From positions 372,001-436,000 of the forward strand of contig NZ_FNAN01000001.1 of the NCBI RefSeq assembly GCF_900101885.1: a stretch of 64,000 bases of DNA. The letters run 5' to 3'. A program made the position numbers and the translations under genes. The notes below the pieces were generated by a model, which saw only the letters and a list, made by a program, of their open reading frames with translations, was not told the origin of the DNA and made no database searches. Shown in pieces: positions 16,146 to 28,232 of this stretch. This stretch comes from Dyadobacter soli (GTDB lineage: Bacteria > Bacteroidota > Bacteroidia > Cytophagales > Spirosomataceae). Every line of letters starts with the position of its first letter. The stretch's first letter is position 1.

Positions 16146-17210
16146 TTAAAGTTGGATTTTACGAATGCGAAGGTTCCTTACATCGCCCACGTACAGGTTG
16201 CCGGCCGGATCGATGGCCATGCCGCTGGGTTCGCTGAACCGGGCTTCGGGGCCGGTTCCATCGGCGAAGCCCTTAACGCCCGTGCCGGCAATGGTGCTGA
16301 CTATTCCTGCCGGGGTAATTTTCCGGATAGCGGCGTTCAGATCCCCTACATATAAGTTCCCGAGTCCGTCGATGGCGATCCCCTCGGGGTTGTGAAACCG
16401 GGCATCGGCGCCGTTGCCATCCACATAGCCAAGTATGCTGGTACTGCCGGCTAAAATGCTCACAACACCCTGCGGCGTCACTTTGCGAACGACAAACCCG
16501 CCGGCGTCGGCCACGTACAGGTTGCCCGCCTTGTCGATTTCCATCCCTTCCGGGAATCCAAAGCCCGTCGCAAAAGTGCTGACTACGCCGTCGGGGGTGA
16601 TTTTCCGGATGCATGCATTGCCCCCGTCGCTTACATACAGGTTGTTGTCGGGGTCGAGCACGATGTCGGCCGGGAAATTAAATGCCGCCTCCTTGCCTCT
16701 GCCGTTTTTGAACCCCGCGGCGCCGCTGCCGGCCAGGGTGGTAACGATGCCGTCCGGGCTGATTTTGCGGATCAGGCTGTTGCCGGCGTCGGCTACGTAA
16801 ATGTTCCCGTCGCCGTCCACGACCAATCCGTGCGGATAGTTGAACCGCGCCTGTGCTGCCGTGCCGTTCGCGGACCCGAATGCGCTGTCGCCTGCAACCG
16901 TCGTCACCCAGCCGTCGGGCGTGATTTTTCGGATGCGGTTGTTCCCGCTGTCGGCCACGTACAGGTTACCTTCGGCATCGGTTGCCAGGCCGTAGGCCTC
17001 CCGGAAGGCTGCATCCTCTCCGTGCCCGTCGGCGAAGCCGTAAATGCCGCTTCCGGCCAGGGTGCTCACCGTGTAGCTATGCGGAACTGCCGGTTCGGTG
17101 GGCGCAGGAGGGTCGGCGGGAGCCGGTGGGGCTGCCGTTTCTTCCTTATCACACGAGCCGGCCAGCAGGCCCGTGAGTATAACCGCGATGGAAATCAGTA
17201 AAGTCCGCAT
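16146..17210 (-). CDS. NHL-repeat beta-propeller lipoprotein
   Basis: 354 residues from the ATG at 17210; the longer in-frame extension to 17510 overlaps the preceding gene and has no coding character. Signal peptide with lipobox LLAGSC20, then a Pro/Ala-rich linker, then six NHL blades (about 45-354), each with the pattern GxxARFNxPxGLxxDxxGNLYVADxGNxxIRKIxPxG. Such proteins are surface-anchored propellers that bind protein or sugar partners; no catalytic residues are recognised. The gene starts 2 bases after the stop of the DUF1624 gene, so the two are one operon. Confidence 0.88.
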   Translation of the reverse strand: MRTLLISIAVILTGLLAGSCDKEETAAPPAPADPPAPTEPAVPHSYTVSTLAGSGIYGFADGHGEDAAFREAYGLATDAEGNLYVADSGNNRIRKITPDGWVTTVAGDSAFGSANGTAAQARFNYPHGLVVDGDGNIYVADAGNSLIRKISPDGIVTTLAGSGAAGFKNGRGKEAAFNFPADIVLDPDNNLYVSDGGNACIRKITPDGVVSTFATGFGFPEGMEIDKAGNLYVADAGGFVVRKVTPQGVVSILAGSTSILGYVDGNGADARFHNPEGIAIDGLGNLYVGDLNAAIRKITPAGIVSTIAGTGVKGFADGTGPEARFSEPSGMAIDPAGNLYVGDVRNLRIRKIQL

Positions 17211-17212
17211 AG

Positions 17213-18442
17213 TTACAGGTAGCCGAGCCACCATTTTTGGGTGTGATTTGTTCTTTTGTATTTGTCGAAGCGCTTGCAGAATGTGTACAGAATGAAAATC
17301 AGGGCCAGCCAGACGAGGTAAACGGTGACCAGGGAGAACCCGTAGCCTTGCATTTCCACGGCCTTGTTTACATTGGTATTCAATACCATATCCTGCCACT
17401 GGTAACCCGATAGTACCGCCGCCACAATGGCCAGGCTGTGTATCAGCAGCAGGTGGGCGAGGTAGTAAAACATCGGCACCCGCCCGAACACCGCTATCGC
17501 CGACCGCCATATGCCGGGTGTTTTTTCAAATAATGAGAGGAAAATGAAGGCCGGGCCGAGGGTCATCAGTACGTAGAGCAACGAGGGCGGGTATTTGCTC
17601 ACGTTCAGGAATGACAGCGCGCTGAACAGCCCGTTTGTTTGCACAGCCCAATGTGCCGGATCTCCGTAACCATTGGACGCCCGCAGCGCGGCAAACAATA
17701 TCACCGCGCCGACGCCCAGCCAGCGCAATTTTTGTTTTCGTTTCTGCGCGTTGTAGGTAGGTAAATAGTACCTCCCGAATGTATAGCCGAGCGCCATAAT
17801 GCCCACCCACGGCAGCAGCGGATAACGCACTGTAAATGAAGAATGCCCAAAAGTGAAAGAGCCCGGCTCGTGCAGCAATGCCCACATAAACGAACCTGAT
17901 CCGGTGCCTGGATAGTGGACGCCATCGAGCAGGTTATGCCCGGCGATGATCAGGACAGCGAGGACGGCGATTACAAGTTGATCGGCATAGATGAGCGCAG
18001 ACAGGAGCACCATGCTGAGGCCCGTTACCCATATCACGGCCAGGTTGAAATAAGGGTAAGAGGGATTGAACGTCCATTCCAGCGTTACGATGAAGCATTC
18101 TGCGAAGATCAGCCATAATCCCCTTGTGAACAGATAAAACGACAGTTGTTTCTTCCCTCTCGTACTGCCGTACAAATAAGCGGAGGTGCCCGCGAGGAAA
18201 ATGAATACCGGCGCGCAGAAATGGGTAATGAGCCTTGTCAGAAAAATAGCCGCATTCGTTTGGGTCAGGTCTGTCGGGCTGAACAGGAAGGCGTCTTTGT
18301 GAAAATAATCCCTTACATGATCGAGCGCCATCAGGATCATGACTACACCTCTCAGAAGGTCGATGGATTCCACCCGGCTCCTTTTTGAAGTGCGTAAGCG
18401 TGGATAACTGCCCGGGTAATCGGGTATTGGCATGTTGTACAT
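17213..18442 (-). CDS. DUF1624/heparan N-acetyltransferase-like membrane protein
   Basis: About 409 residues with ten hydrophobic segments. The opening SRVESIDLLRGVVMILMALDHVRDYF, with the conserved Asp-His pair, is typical of the DUF1624 (HGSNAT-like acyltransferase) family. These proteins move acetyl groups across the membrane onto sugars or peptidoglycan-like acceptors. I chose the ATG at 18442; ATGs at 18499 and 18433 are also in frame and cannot be ruled out. First gene of the operon with the NHL lipoprotein, which begins 2 bases later. Confidence 0.82.
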   Translation of the reverse strand: MYNMPIPDYPGSYPRLRTSKRSRVESIDLLRGVVMILMALDHVRDYFHKDAFLFSPTDLTQTNAAIFLTRLITHFCAPVFIFLAGTSAYLYGSTRGKKQLSFYLFTRGLWLIFAECFIVTLEWTFNPSYPYFNLAVIWVTGLSMVLLSALIYADQLVIAVLAVLIIAGHNLLDGVHYPGTGSGSFMWALLHEPGSFTFGHSSFTVRYPLLPWVGIMALGYTFGRYYLPTYNAQKRKQKLRWLGVGAVILFAALRASNGYGDPAHWAVQTNGLFSALSFLNVSKYPPSLLYVLMTLGPAFIFLSLFEKTPGIWRSAIAVFGRVPMFYYLAHLLLIHSLAIVAAVLSGYQWQDMVLNTNVNKAVEMQGYGFSLVTVYLVWLALIFILYTFCKRFDKYKRTNHTQKWWLGYL

Positions 18443-18744
18443 AGAGAAATTGGGTTGATAAACCGGCCAGACTGATGGATGTCTGACCGGCGCTTTCATG
18501 ACTGGGTGCTGCTAACGTCGAGTAATGTGAAACTTTTTGTAAGTGCAAATCAACCACCACGCCCGCCAACGGATATCAGGGGTATTGCCTATTTTGCATG
18601 GGACTGTTCTCTATTTTTTTTGGACAAAAATGAGGGGGATTTGATTTTACGGCGAGGGTGTCAGGCAACTTGGCGCGACGTTTCCACGTATGCATGCTAA
18701 TAGCTCAATGCGGCAGATCAACTTCGCCGCTTATCCCATCAGCC

Positions 18745-21336
18745 ATGGAATTAATAGAACGATCGATTTTTTTAGCCCGGTTAAGGACCCAGTTTGAAGA
18801 AACCATTGACGGGGAAGGACATTGCATTTTGTTGAGCGGGGAGGCCGGAATCGGCAAAAGCGCATTGGTAAAGGCATTTTGCAACGAGCACAAAGCCGCT
18901 TGCAACATTTTCAGCGGTACCTGCGACGATCTTTTCAGCCCCCGGCCACTGGCGCCGCTCAATGACATTATCTGGCAGCTGGGAAGCGAGAAAGTGACAT
19001 TGGCGGCCCATGCAGGCAATCGCGGCGAACTGTTCGGTTGTTTTTTGAATGAGTTGAAAAGCCTCGCCAAACCATCGATTCTCGTTTTTGAGGACATTCA
19101 CTGGGCCGACGAGGCCACCATGGACTTCATTAAATTTCTCAGCAGGCGCATTGCCAGCCTCAAATGCTTTTTCATCCTTACCTACCGCACCGACGAGATT
19201 CACACGCGGCACCCGCTGCGCAATCTCCTGGGCCAGCTTCCCAACGATTCGTTTTCGCGGATGGAATTAACCCCGCTCTCCATGCGGGCCGTTACATTGC
19301 TCGCTGCCCGGAAGGGTTACAGCGGCGATGATGTCTTTCATATTTCAGGTGGTAATCCATTCTATGTCAATGAGATTATGGCGAGTTACAGTGTGGGCGT
19401 ACCCGAAAATATCAGGGACTCAATCCTGTCAGTTTATCACCGCCAGGGTGACGAAACCCGGCAGGTGTGGGAGTTGCTGTCCGCGTCACCTACGGGATTG
19501 GAAGTGCAGCATATGGAGAAACTGATACCGCATTATGCCGCGGCAATTGAGCGGTCGATCGACTCCAAAATTCTGATACTGAGGGACGATAAACTGTTTT
19601 TCAAACACGAACTCTACCGCCGTACCGTCGAGTCGTCCATTTCACCGTTCGCCAGGATTATCCTCAACAAGAATATACTGGAACTGCTGCTGAAAGCACC
19701 TGAGCTTGAAACGGAGAGGATCATCCACCATGCGGAGTTGTCCAGGGACTACGAACTCCTGCTGGAACACATTCCGGTGGCTGCCCGGAAAGCCATATCC
19801 CTGGGTGCTCACCGGGATGCGGCCAGGCTGTTTTGTACCGCCATTACCTATTACAAGGGTTCCGACCCCGCAAGACTAATCTTCTACTACCAATCCTACG
19901 CCTACGAATGTTATCTGATCAACCAGACGAGGGAGGCCATCAGCTACCAGGAAAAAGTACTGGCCTTTCTCGAAGAGCAGGGCGAGGCGGAGAAAATAGC
20001 GGATTGCCAGCGTTTTCTGTCCCGTCTGTGGTGGTTCGAGGGCAATCGCAACGAAGCCGAAAGATATGGTTGTGAGGCTGTCGAAACGCTGAAAGAACAG
20101 CCCGATTCGCGTGTCAAGGCGCAGGTTTTCAGTAATATATCTCAACTGAAAATGCTCTCGCACCAGCCCTACGAATGCATGGTATGGGGGCACCAGGCCA
20201 TTGCCATGGCCAAACAATTTGACGACATGGAAACGCTTTCCCATGCATTGAATAATGTGGGGACGGTACAAATGGAAATGCCCGAGCTGAAAGAGCGTGG
20301 CCTCGATGTATTGCGGGAAAGCCTGCAAATCGCCCTGGACGGCTCTTTCCACGAGCATGCCGCCCGCGCGTACACAAACCTGGCGGCAAGTTCGATCCGC
20401 CTGAAAGATTTCCAGTTTGCGGGGCGGATATTGCACGAAGGGATTTCCTATTGCGAGAAGCGTGATCTGGATTCGTGGAAGAACTATATGATGTCGCTCG
20501 AAGCGCGGATGAAACTCGAAACCGGCTCCTGGGACGAGGCGCAGGAAATAGCCCGGCAGCTTCTCGCAAACGAGGAACAACCGGTGGTCGTCGCAATCGG
20601 GCCGATGATCGTGATCGCGACGATCAGAATGAGGCGGGGAGAGCCGGGAGCGCTGCCGCTTTTAATGCGGGCGAAAATCAAGGCATTCGAAACGATGGAA
20701 CCACAAAGGATCATCCCCGCCGTGGTCGCATTGCTGGAATATGAATGGCTTACCGGCGAGCATGCATTGGAGGCGGCAGAGCTGGAAAACACCATTGAAA
20801 TGACCGGGACGATGGGTAGCATCTACGAAAACAGCGAGTTTTACTTTTGGTTAAGCAAAGTGAGAATGCGGGAGCTGTCGGCAGAGCTTATTTACAGAAA
20901 CTATTTGTCGGCTAACTTTTCCCCCGCAAGTTGCACGCAGCCGCTCTGGAGCGTGAACGGATGCCCGTATGAGAAAGCGCTTATGCTTTTCGAGGGGCGG
21001 GAAACAGACAAAAGCGAGGCCATCAAAACCGTGCGCAAAATGGGTGCGGCGGCCACTTATGAAAAGCTGAAATCGCTTATGCTTGCGTCCGGTATCAGGC
21101 GGATCCCGCGCGGCATCCGGAAAAGTACCAGCGCCAATGCGGCCAACCTGACCTTGCGGGAGCTGGACGTGTTACAATTGCTCAAAAATGGCATGCAGAA
21201 CAAGGAAATCGCCGATAAACTGATCATATCCGTCAAAACGGTAGAGCATCACATCTCGGCTGTGCTGGTGAAACTCAATGTCAACTCGCGCGTCAAGGCC
21301 GTCAACGAGGCAGTGAGGCTTGAAATACTAAAATAG
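18745..21336 (+). CDS. Large ATPase-TPR-LuxR transcriptional regulator (LAL/MalT-like)
   Basis: 863 residues. N-terminal AAA-type NTPase with Walker A G32-EAGIGKS39 and Walker B at about 111-122 (ILVFEDIHWAD), a mostly helical middle (about 350-700) with TPR-like repeats, and a C-terminal LuxR HTH (about 799-863; LTLRELDVLQLLKNGMQNKEIA, then the VKTVEHHI recognition helix). This is the LAL/STAND regulator layout, where an inducer triggers ATP-dependent oligomerisation. Such proteins are common in actinomycetes but less so in Bacteroidota. I chose the ATG at 18745, at the ATPase start. Divergent from the DUF1624 operon; possible target there. Confidence 0.85.
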   Translation: MELIERSIFLARLRTQFEETIDGEGHCILLSGEAGIGKSALVKAFCNEHKAACNIFSGTCDDLFSPRPLAPLNDIIWQLGSEKVTLAAHAGNRGELFGCFLNELKSLAKPSILVFEDIHWADEATMDFIKFLSRRIASLKCFFILTYRTDEIHTRHPLRNLLGQLPNDSFSRMELTPLSMRAVTLLAARKGYSGDDVFHISGGNPFYVNEIMASYSVGVPENIRDSILSVYHRQGDETRQVWELLSASPTGLEVQHMEKLIPHYAAAIERSIDSKILILRDDKLFFKHELYRRTVESSISPFARIILNKNILELLLKAPELETERIIHHAELSRDYELLLEHIPVAARKAISLGAHRDAARLFCTAITYYKGSDPARLIFYYQSYAYECYLINQTREAISYQEKVLAFLEEQGEAEKIADCQRFLSRLWWFEGNRNEAERYGCEAVETLKEQPDSRVKAQVFSNISQLKMLSHQPYECMVWGHQAIAMAKQFDDMETLSHALNNVGTVQMEMPELKERGLDVLRESLQIALDGSFHEHAARAYTNLAASSIRLKDFQFAGRILHEGISYCEKRDLDSWKNYMMSLEARMKLETGSWDEAQEIARQLLANEEQPVVVAIGPMIVIATIRMRRGEPGALPLLMRAKIKAFETMEPQRIIPAVVALLEYEWLTGEHALEAAELENTIEMTGTMGSIYENSEFYFWLSKVRMRELSAELIYRNYLSANFSPASCTQPLWSVNGCPYEKALMLFEGRETDKSEAIKTVRKMGAAATYEKLKSLMLASGIRRIPRGIRKSTSANAANLTLRELDVLQLLKNGMQNKEIADKLIISVKTVEHHISAVLVKLNVNSRVKAVNEAVRLEILK

Positions 21337-21432
21337 GGGATCGGGGCTGCTAATATGGGTAAGATCACTATGATCGGCGTGCCGGACGCCGTGTAGCTTT
21401 GCATTCGAATCAACATCATATATACTGAGCAC

Positions 21433-21711
21433 ATGAAGAAATTTTTGATCGAGCGGGATATTCCCGACCTGGGAAATTTGTCGGAAGAAGCATTGCGCGC
21501 TATTTCGCAGATCTCCTGCGCAACCGTCAATAGCCTGGAAGCGCCTTACCACTGGATACAGTCGTTCGTAACCCAGGATAAGCTGTATTGCATCCATATC
21601 GCGGAATCGGAAGAAGTTGTCCGTGAGCATGCGCGACTCGGGAATTTTCCCGTCAAATCCATCGCAGAAGTGAAAGGGATCATCGATCCTGCCACAGCCG
21701 CCAATGCCTAG
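21433..21711 (+). CDS. DUF4242 family small protein
   Basis: 92 residues that match DUF4242: KFLIERDIPDLGNLS at the start and a YCIHIAESEEVVREHARLGNFP core. The family includes the nickel-binding SCO4226 protein of Streptomyces; bound metal here is unproven. It lies about 100 bases after the LuxR gene on the same strand and converges on the LytTR gene, whose stop is 19 bases away. Confidence 0.85.
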   Translation: MKKFLIERDIPDLGNLSEEALRAISQISCATVNSLEAPYHWIQSFVTQDKLYCIHIAESEEVVREHARLGNFPVKSIAEVKGIIDPATAANA

Positions 21712-21730
21712 AAGCAGGCCGCCCAATTCG

Positions 21731-22486
21731 CTAAAAATCCATCCAGGTTTTAATCAGGAGCGCTTTATCTCGGCTCACCAGTATTTCAAGTTCCGGGTTC
21801 TTCTTTAACTCGAGTTTCAATTTCCCGTTAAAATGGTTGTAGATCTGTTTGATGGCGTCGATGTGAATGATGTACTGCCGGTTCACGCGGAAAAAGTACT
21901 TGGGATCGAGCTGCTGTTCCAGCTCTTCCAGCGTTTGTATGAGCGTTTCGTCGGTGCCATTGGTAAGCCTTGCCCTCGTAATCCTGAGTTCTGAGTGGAT
22001 ATACTCAATCTCACCCACCCCTATGGTTTTATAGCCGTCGCGAAATGGAAGCAGGAACCGGCTGCGGTATTCTTTTTTATTGATCTGCGTCAGAAGGCTT
22101 TCGATTGCCAGGGCGGTATCGCCTTGCTGGCGTTGCTCGGCAATGCGCAGCGAATGTTCCAGTTCGTCCTTTTCGACGGGTTTCAGCAGGTAATCTACAC
22201 TGTTAAATTTGAATGCACGAACCGCGTATTCGTCATAAGCCGTGGTGAAAATGATCGGGCACCGCGGTTTGACTTTGTCAAAAATCTCAAAACTAAGCCC
22301 ATCCGCCAGGCGCACGTCCATCATGATCAGGTCCGGGCAGGGGTTGGCCGACAGCCATTCAATGCTTTCCGAAACGCTTTCGATCGGGCCGGAAATTGCC
22401 GCGCCCGGTTTTAGCATCGAAAGAAACCTTTTCAGGCGGTCGGCATTGGGCTTTTCATCTTCGATTATTAAAATATGGTGTATCAT
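21731..22486 (-). CDS. LytTR family response regulator
   Basis: 251 residues: receiver domain (about 1-120) with acidic pair E9-D10 and phosphoacceptor D57 in LIMMDVRLADG, then a LytTR DNA-binding domain (about 145-250) with the YIHSELRITR and FFRVNRQYIIHIDAI signatures. The partner kinase lies immediately upstream with a 4-base ATGA overlap. LytTR proteins bind pairs of short direct repeats two helical turns apart; such a pair is found at 23811-23840 in front of the divergent efflux operon. Confidence 0.93.
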   Translation of the reverse strand: MIHHILIIEDEKPNADRLKRFLSMLKPGAAISGPIESVSESIEWLSANPCPDLIMMDVRLADGLSFEIFDKVKPRCPIIFTTAYDEYAVRAFKFNSVDYLLKPVEKDELEHSLRIAEQRQQGDTALAIESLLTQINKKEYRSRFLLPFRDGYKTIGVGEIEYIHSELRITRARLTNGTDETLIQTLEELEQQLDPKYFFRVNRQYIIHIDAIKQIYNHFNGKLKLELKKNPELEILVSRDKALLIKTWMDF

Positions 22487-23592
22487 GCTTTTATCAATGG
22501 AATGGATACCCGGAAAAACGCGTCGTCCGCCGTTATCCGCGGCGCCCGCTCGGAAAGCAGCTGGTACCGCTGTATGATATTTTGCAGCCCTAAGCCCGAC
22601 GACGAACCCTTTTGCTGCAAAGGCAGGATATTGTTCGACACCACCAGGTCGGTGTCCTTGCCGCTTACCACCAGGATTTTCAAGGGATCAGACTTCAAAT
22701 GCTTGTTGTGTTTCATCGCGTTCTCGATCAGCAGTTGCAACGTCATAGGCGGAATATGCAGGTTCAGATGCGCGGGATCGATGTCTATTTCAAAATGAAG
22801 CCCGGTGCCCGCGCGGGTTTGGAGCAGGAAGATATAGGCTCTCAAAAACTTGATTTCTTCTTCCAGCGGGATCAGGTCCCTCTTGGAATTGACCAGCAAA
22901 TAGCGGTATACTTTGGCGAAACTTTCGGAATACTGATACCCCAGCTGCTGGTCTTCGAGGATCAGCTCCGAAAGCACGCTCAGGTTGTTGAACACGAAAT
23001 GCGGGTCGAGTTGCAGCTTCAATGCTTCCAGTTCGGCTTCGGCGGCGGCTTGCTTGTGCCGCGTCGAACGCAGTTTGTGCTCCGTGGCTTCCAGTGCGGC
23101 GTCTTTCCAATTGGATATCAGGAAGTTGCCGGTGTGTATGGCGCTGATCACGAACGCAATGAATATGTTGATCATCGTCCATTGCAATATCCCCACCTCG
23201 CGGTCGATGGTATCGATGTCGACGCTCTTTTTATCGATAAGCATAATCACGATAATGGCGCCGGATACGAGCAGGATCACGCTGCCGATGTTCAGCGCCG
23301 TTTCGATCAGCAAACGGCGGAGCGGCCTTTCGATCCAGGAGTATTTCCGGTTCAGTCTTTCATGAATGGAAATGCTTGATAATGAAATGATAATGCAGAT
23401 CAGGAGCGAAATGGCCAGCTCTTCCAATATCTGCAAAGGCGTCCGGGTGAAGTAGTACTGCCACCACGAATCGTACGGATTGAGCATGTAGGAAAACACG
23501 TACAGCATGGCAAATGACAAAAGTGCAAGCGCGATCGACTTGCCTCTTTTGGACATTAACTGGCTGCGTGAATTTTCCATTTTGAATACCAT
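22483..23592 (-). CDS. LytS-type sensor histidine kinase
   Basis: About 369 residues. Four hydrophobic segments in the first 150 residues form the sensor part with no extracellular domain, then a coiled coil, then the His_kinase domain with LKLQLDPHFVFNNLSVL (phosphoacceptor in PHF) and a HATPase domain with the N-box ENAMKHN and the GLGLQN G-box. Start ATG at 23592 or 23580 are both possible. It sits upstream of and overlaps the LytTR regulator. It is divergent from the RND efflux operon; regulation of efflux by this pair is a direct prediction. Confidence 0.9.
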   Translation of the reverse strand: MVFKMENSRSQLMSKRGKSIALALLSFAMLYVFSYMLNPYDSWWQYYFTRTPLQILEELAISLLICIIISLSSISIHERLNRKYSWIERPLRRLLIETALNIGSVILLVSGAIIVIMLIDKKSVDIDTIDREVGILQWTMINIFIAFVISAIHTGNFLISNWKDAALEATEHKLRSTRHKQAAAEAELEALKLQLDPHFVFNNLSVLSELILEDQQLGYQYSESFAKVYRYLLVNSKRDLIPLEEEIKFLRAYIFLLQTRAGTGLHFEIDIDPAHLNLHIPPMTLQLLIENAMKHNKHLKSDPLKILVVSGKDTDLVVSNNILPLQQKGSSSGLGLQNIIQRYQLLSERAPRITADDAFFRVSIPLIKA

Positions 23593-23904
23593 TGCGTTGA
23601 AACCCCTCCTAAGTTAAGGCATAACTTAAATCCGCCGTATGTTTTGACAAAACTAGCAGGCTGGCCGATGAACCTGCGCCAAATTATGACTCAAACGTTG
23701 AAATCCGTGACTGAGTCGGGCGATGGGGGTAACCAAAACGTAAATTTTGAAATGCTTTTCCGGACATGACCCATCACCGCTTTTCGGATGGAATTCAGTT
23801 CGGGACGTGTTACGTTTCAATCGCCAATATCTACGTTTCAGTCAAAAAAACGGCCTGTGCGGGTTGGTGGGGCTGTTTATTTGCTGGAAAATAACTCAGT
23901 CAAC
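23593..23904. other. 312-bp divergent spacer between LytS and RND operons
   Basis: This spacer serves both operons. Besides the direct repeat at 23811-23840 it contains two leftward-facing half-sites, TACGTTTTG (complement of 23734-23742) and AACGTTTGA (complement of 23691-23699), 43 bases apart. No coding frame is supported before the ATG at 23905. Confidence 0.5.
23811..23840 (+). promoter_or_regulatory. LytTR-type binding site upstream of the RND efflux operon
   Basis: TACGTTTCA occurs at 23811-23819 and 23832-23840, identical and in direct orientation, separated by 12 bases (21-bp period). The known LytTR consensus is two direct repeats with a core near ACGTT, separated by 12-13 bp, as for AgrA. 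The site lies 65 bases before the start codon of the adaptor gene, and the LytTR/LytS genes are divergent from it. More ACGTT cores in the same spacer face the other way (23691-23742). Confidence 0.6.
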
Positions 23905-25047
23905 ATGCTTGAACCAACTCCTAAAACGAAACATTTTCACCTGGCGCTGTGGGCGCTCTCGGCCGCGGTGGCATTCAGCTCGTGCAGCACGCAGGCCGAC
24001 CATGGCGGAATGCAGCAAATGCCCCCGCAGGAAACCGATTTTGTGCAGGTAAGCAGCGGCCACGCGCCGGTAGAATCGCAGTATCCGGGCGCCATCGAAG
24101 GAAGTGTTAATGTAGATATTAAAGCCCAGGTGAGCGGCTACCTCGATGCGATCTATGTAAAAGAAGGCGATTACGTCAGCAAAGGGCAATCGCTGTTCAA
24201 AATCAAGGGCGATGTATTCAACGAGCAGGTCAACAACAGCAATGCCGCATTGAAATCCGCATTGGCGGCGCAGGCGAATGCAAGCATTGAGCTTGAAAAA
24301 ATCCGCCCGCTTGTGGAAGGAAAAGTCGTGGCCGATATTCAACTGAAAGCGGCACAGGCAGCGTACGAAGCCGCTACCGCGCAGGTGGAGCAGGCGAGGT
24401 CGGCCCTGGGCTCATCGCAGCTGAATGCCAATTTTGCGACGATCAAGGCGCCGGTGAGCGGCTACATCGGCCGCATTCCCAACCGGATCGGTAACCTGGT
24501 CACGCCGGCCGACGCAACGCCGCTGACCACATTATCGGAGATCAACAGCGTTTTTGTTTACTTTTCGATGAATGAATCCGACTTCATCGCCTACCAGAAA
24601 GCGGGTATCGGCAAAGGTGAAACCATTGAGCTCATCACCGCCGACGGTTCGACGTATAACCACAAAGGTAAGCTGGAAATAGCCAGCGGAAACATCGACC
24701 GAAATACCGGAAGCATGAGTATGAAAGCGATCTTCCCCAATCCCGACAAGCTGCTGCGCTCTGGCGGATCGGGCAAGGTGGTGATCCGCCGCGAGCTGGA
24801 TAGCGTCCTCACTTTCCCGATGGCGGGCGTGAAGGATATTCAGGACAAATTCTTCGTATTCAAGCTGGCCGACAGCAACAAAGTGGCCATGGCACCTATC
24901 ACAATCGCAGGCCGGTCGGGTAGCAATTACCTTTTAAAGTCCGGGGTGGAGCAGGGCGACAAAGTCGCGATCAACCGCATTGACGTGCTGCAAGATGGCA
25001 TGGTAGTAGCGCCGAAAGTCGTTCCAGCCGGTTCAGAGTCCAGGTAA
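23905..25047 (+). CDS. RND efflux periplasmic adaptor (MFP), lipoprotein
   Basis: 380 residues from ATG 23905; the longer frame to 23788 overlaps the regulatory repeats. Lipobox SSC27 anchors it to a membrane. The body shows the adaptor order: barrel-sandwich half (VDIKAQVSGYLDAIYVKEGDYV), a helical hairpin (about 110-180), the second lipoyl half (FATIKAPVSGYIG), beta-barrel and membrane-proximal domain. It links inner-membrane pump and outer-membrane channel. First gene of a three-gene tripartite efflux operon; the pump follows after 20 bases. Confidence 0.92.
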   Translation: MLEPTPKTKHFHLALWALSAAVAFSSCSTQADHGGMQQMPPQETDFVQVSSGHAPVESQYPGAIEGSVNVDIKAQVSGYLDAIYVKEGDYVSKGQSLFKIKGDVFNEQVNNSNAALKSALAAQANASIELEKIRPLVEGKVVADIQLKAAQAAYEAATAQVEQARSALGSSQLNANFATIKAPVSGYIGRIPNRIGNLVTPADATPLTTLSEINSVFVYFSMNESDFIAYQKAGIGKGETIELITADGSTYNHKGKLEIASGNIDRNTGSMSMKAIFPNPDKLLRSGGSGKVVIRRELDSVLTFPMAGVKDIQDKFFVFKLADSNKVAMAPITIAGRSGSNYLLKSGVEQGDKVAINRIDVLQDGMVVAPKVVPAGSESR

Positions 25048-25067
25048 TTTCCAGTTCAGATATTATT

Positions 25068-28228
<3,161 letters not shown>

Positions 28229-28232
<4 letters not shown>

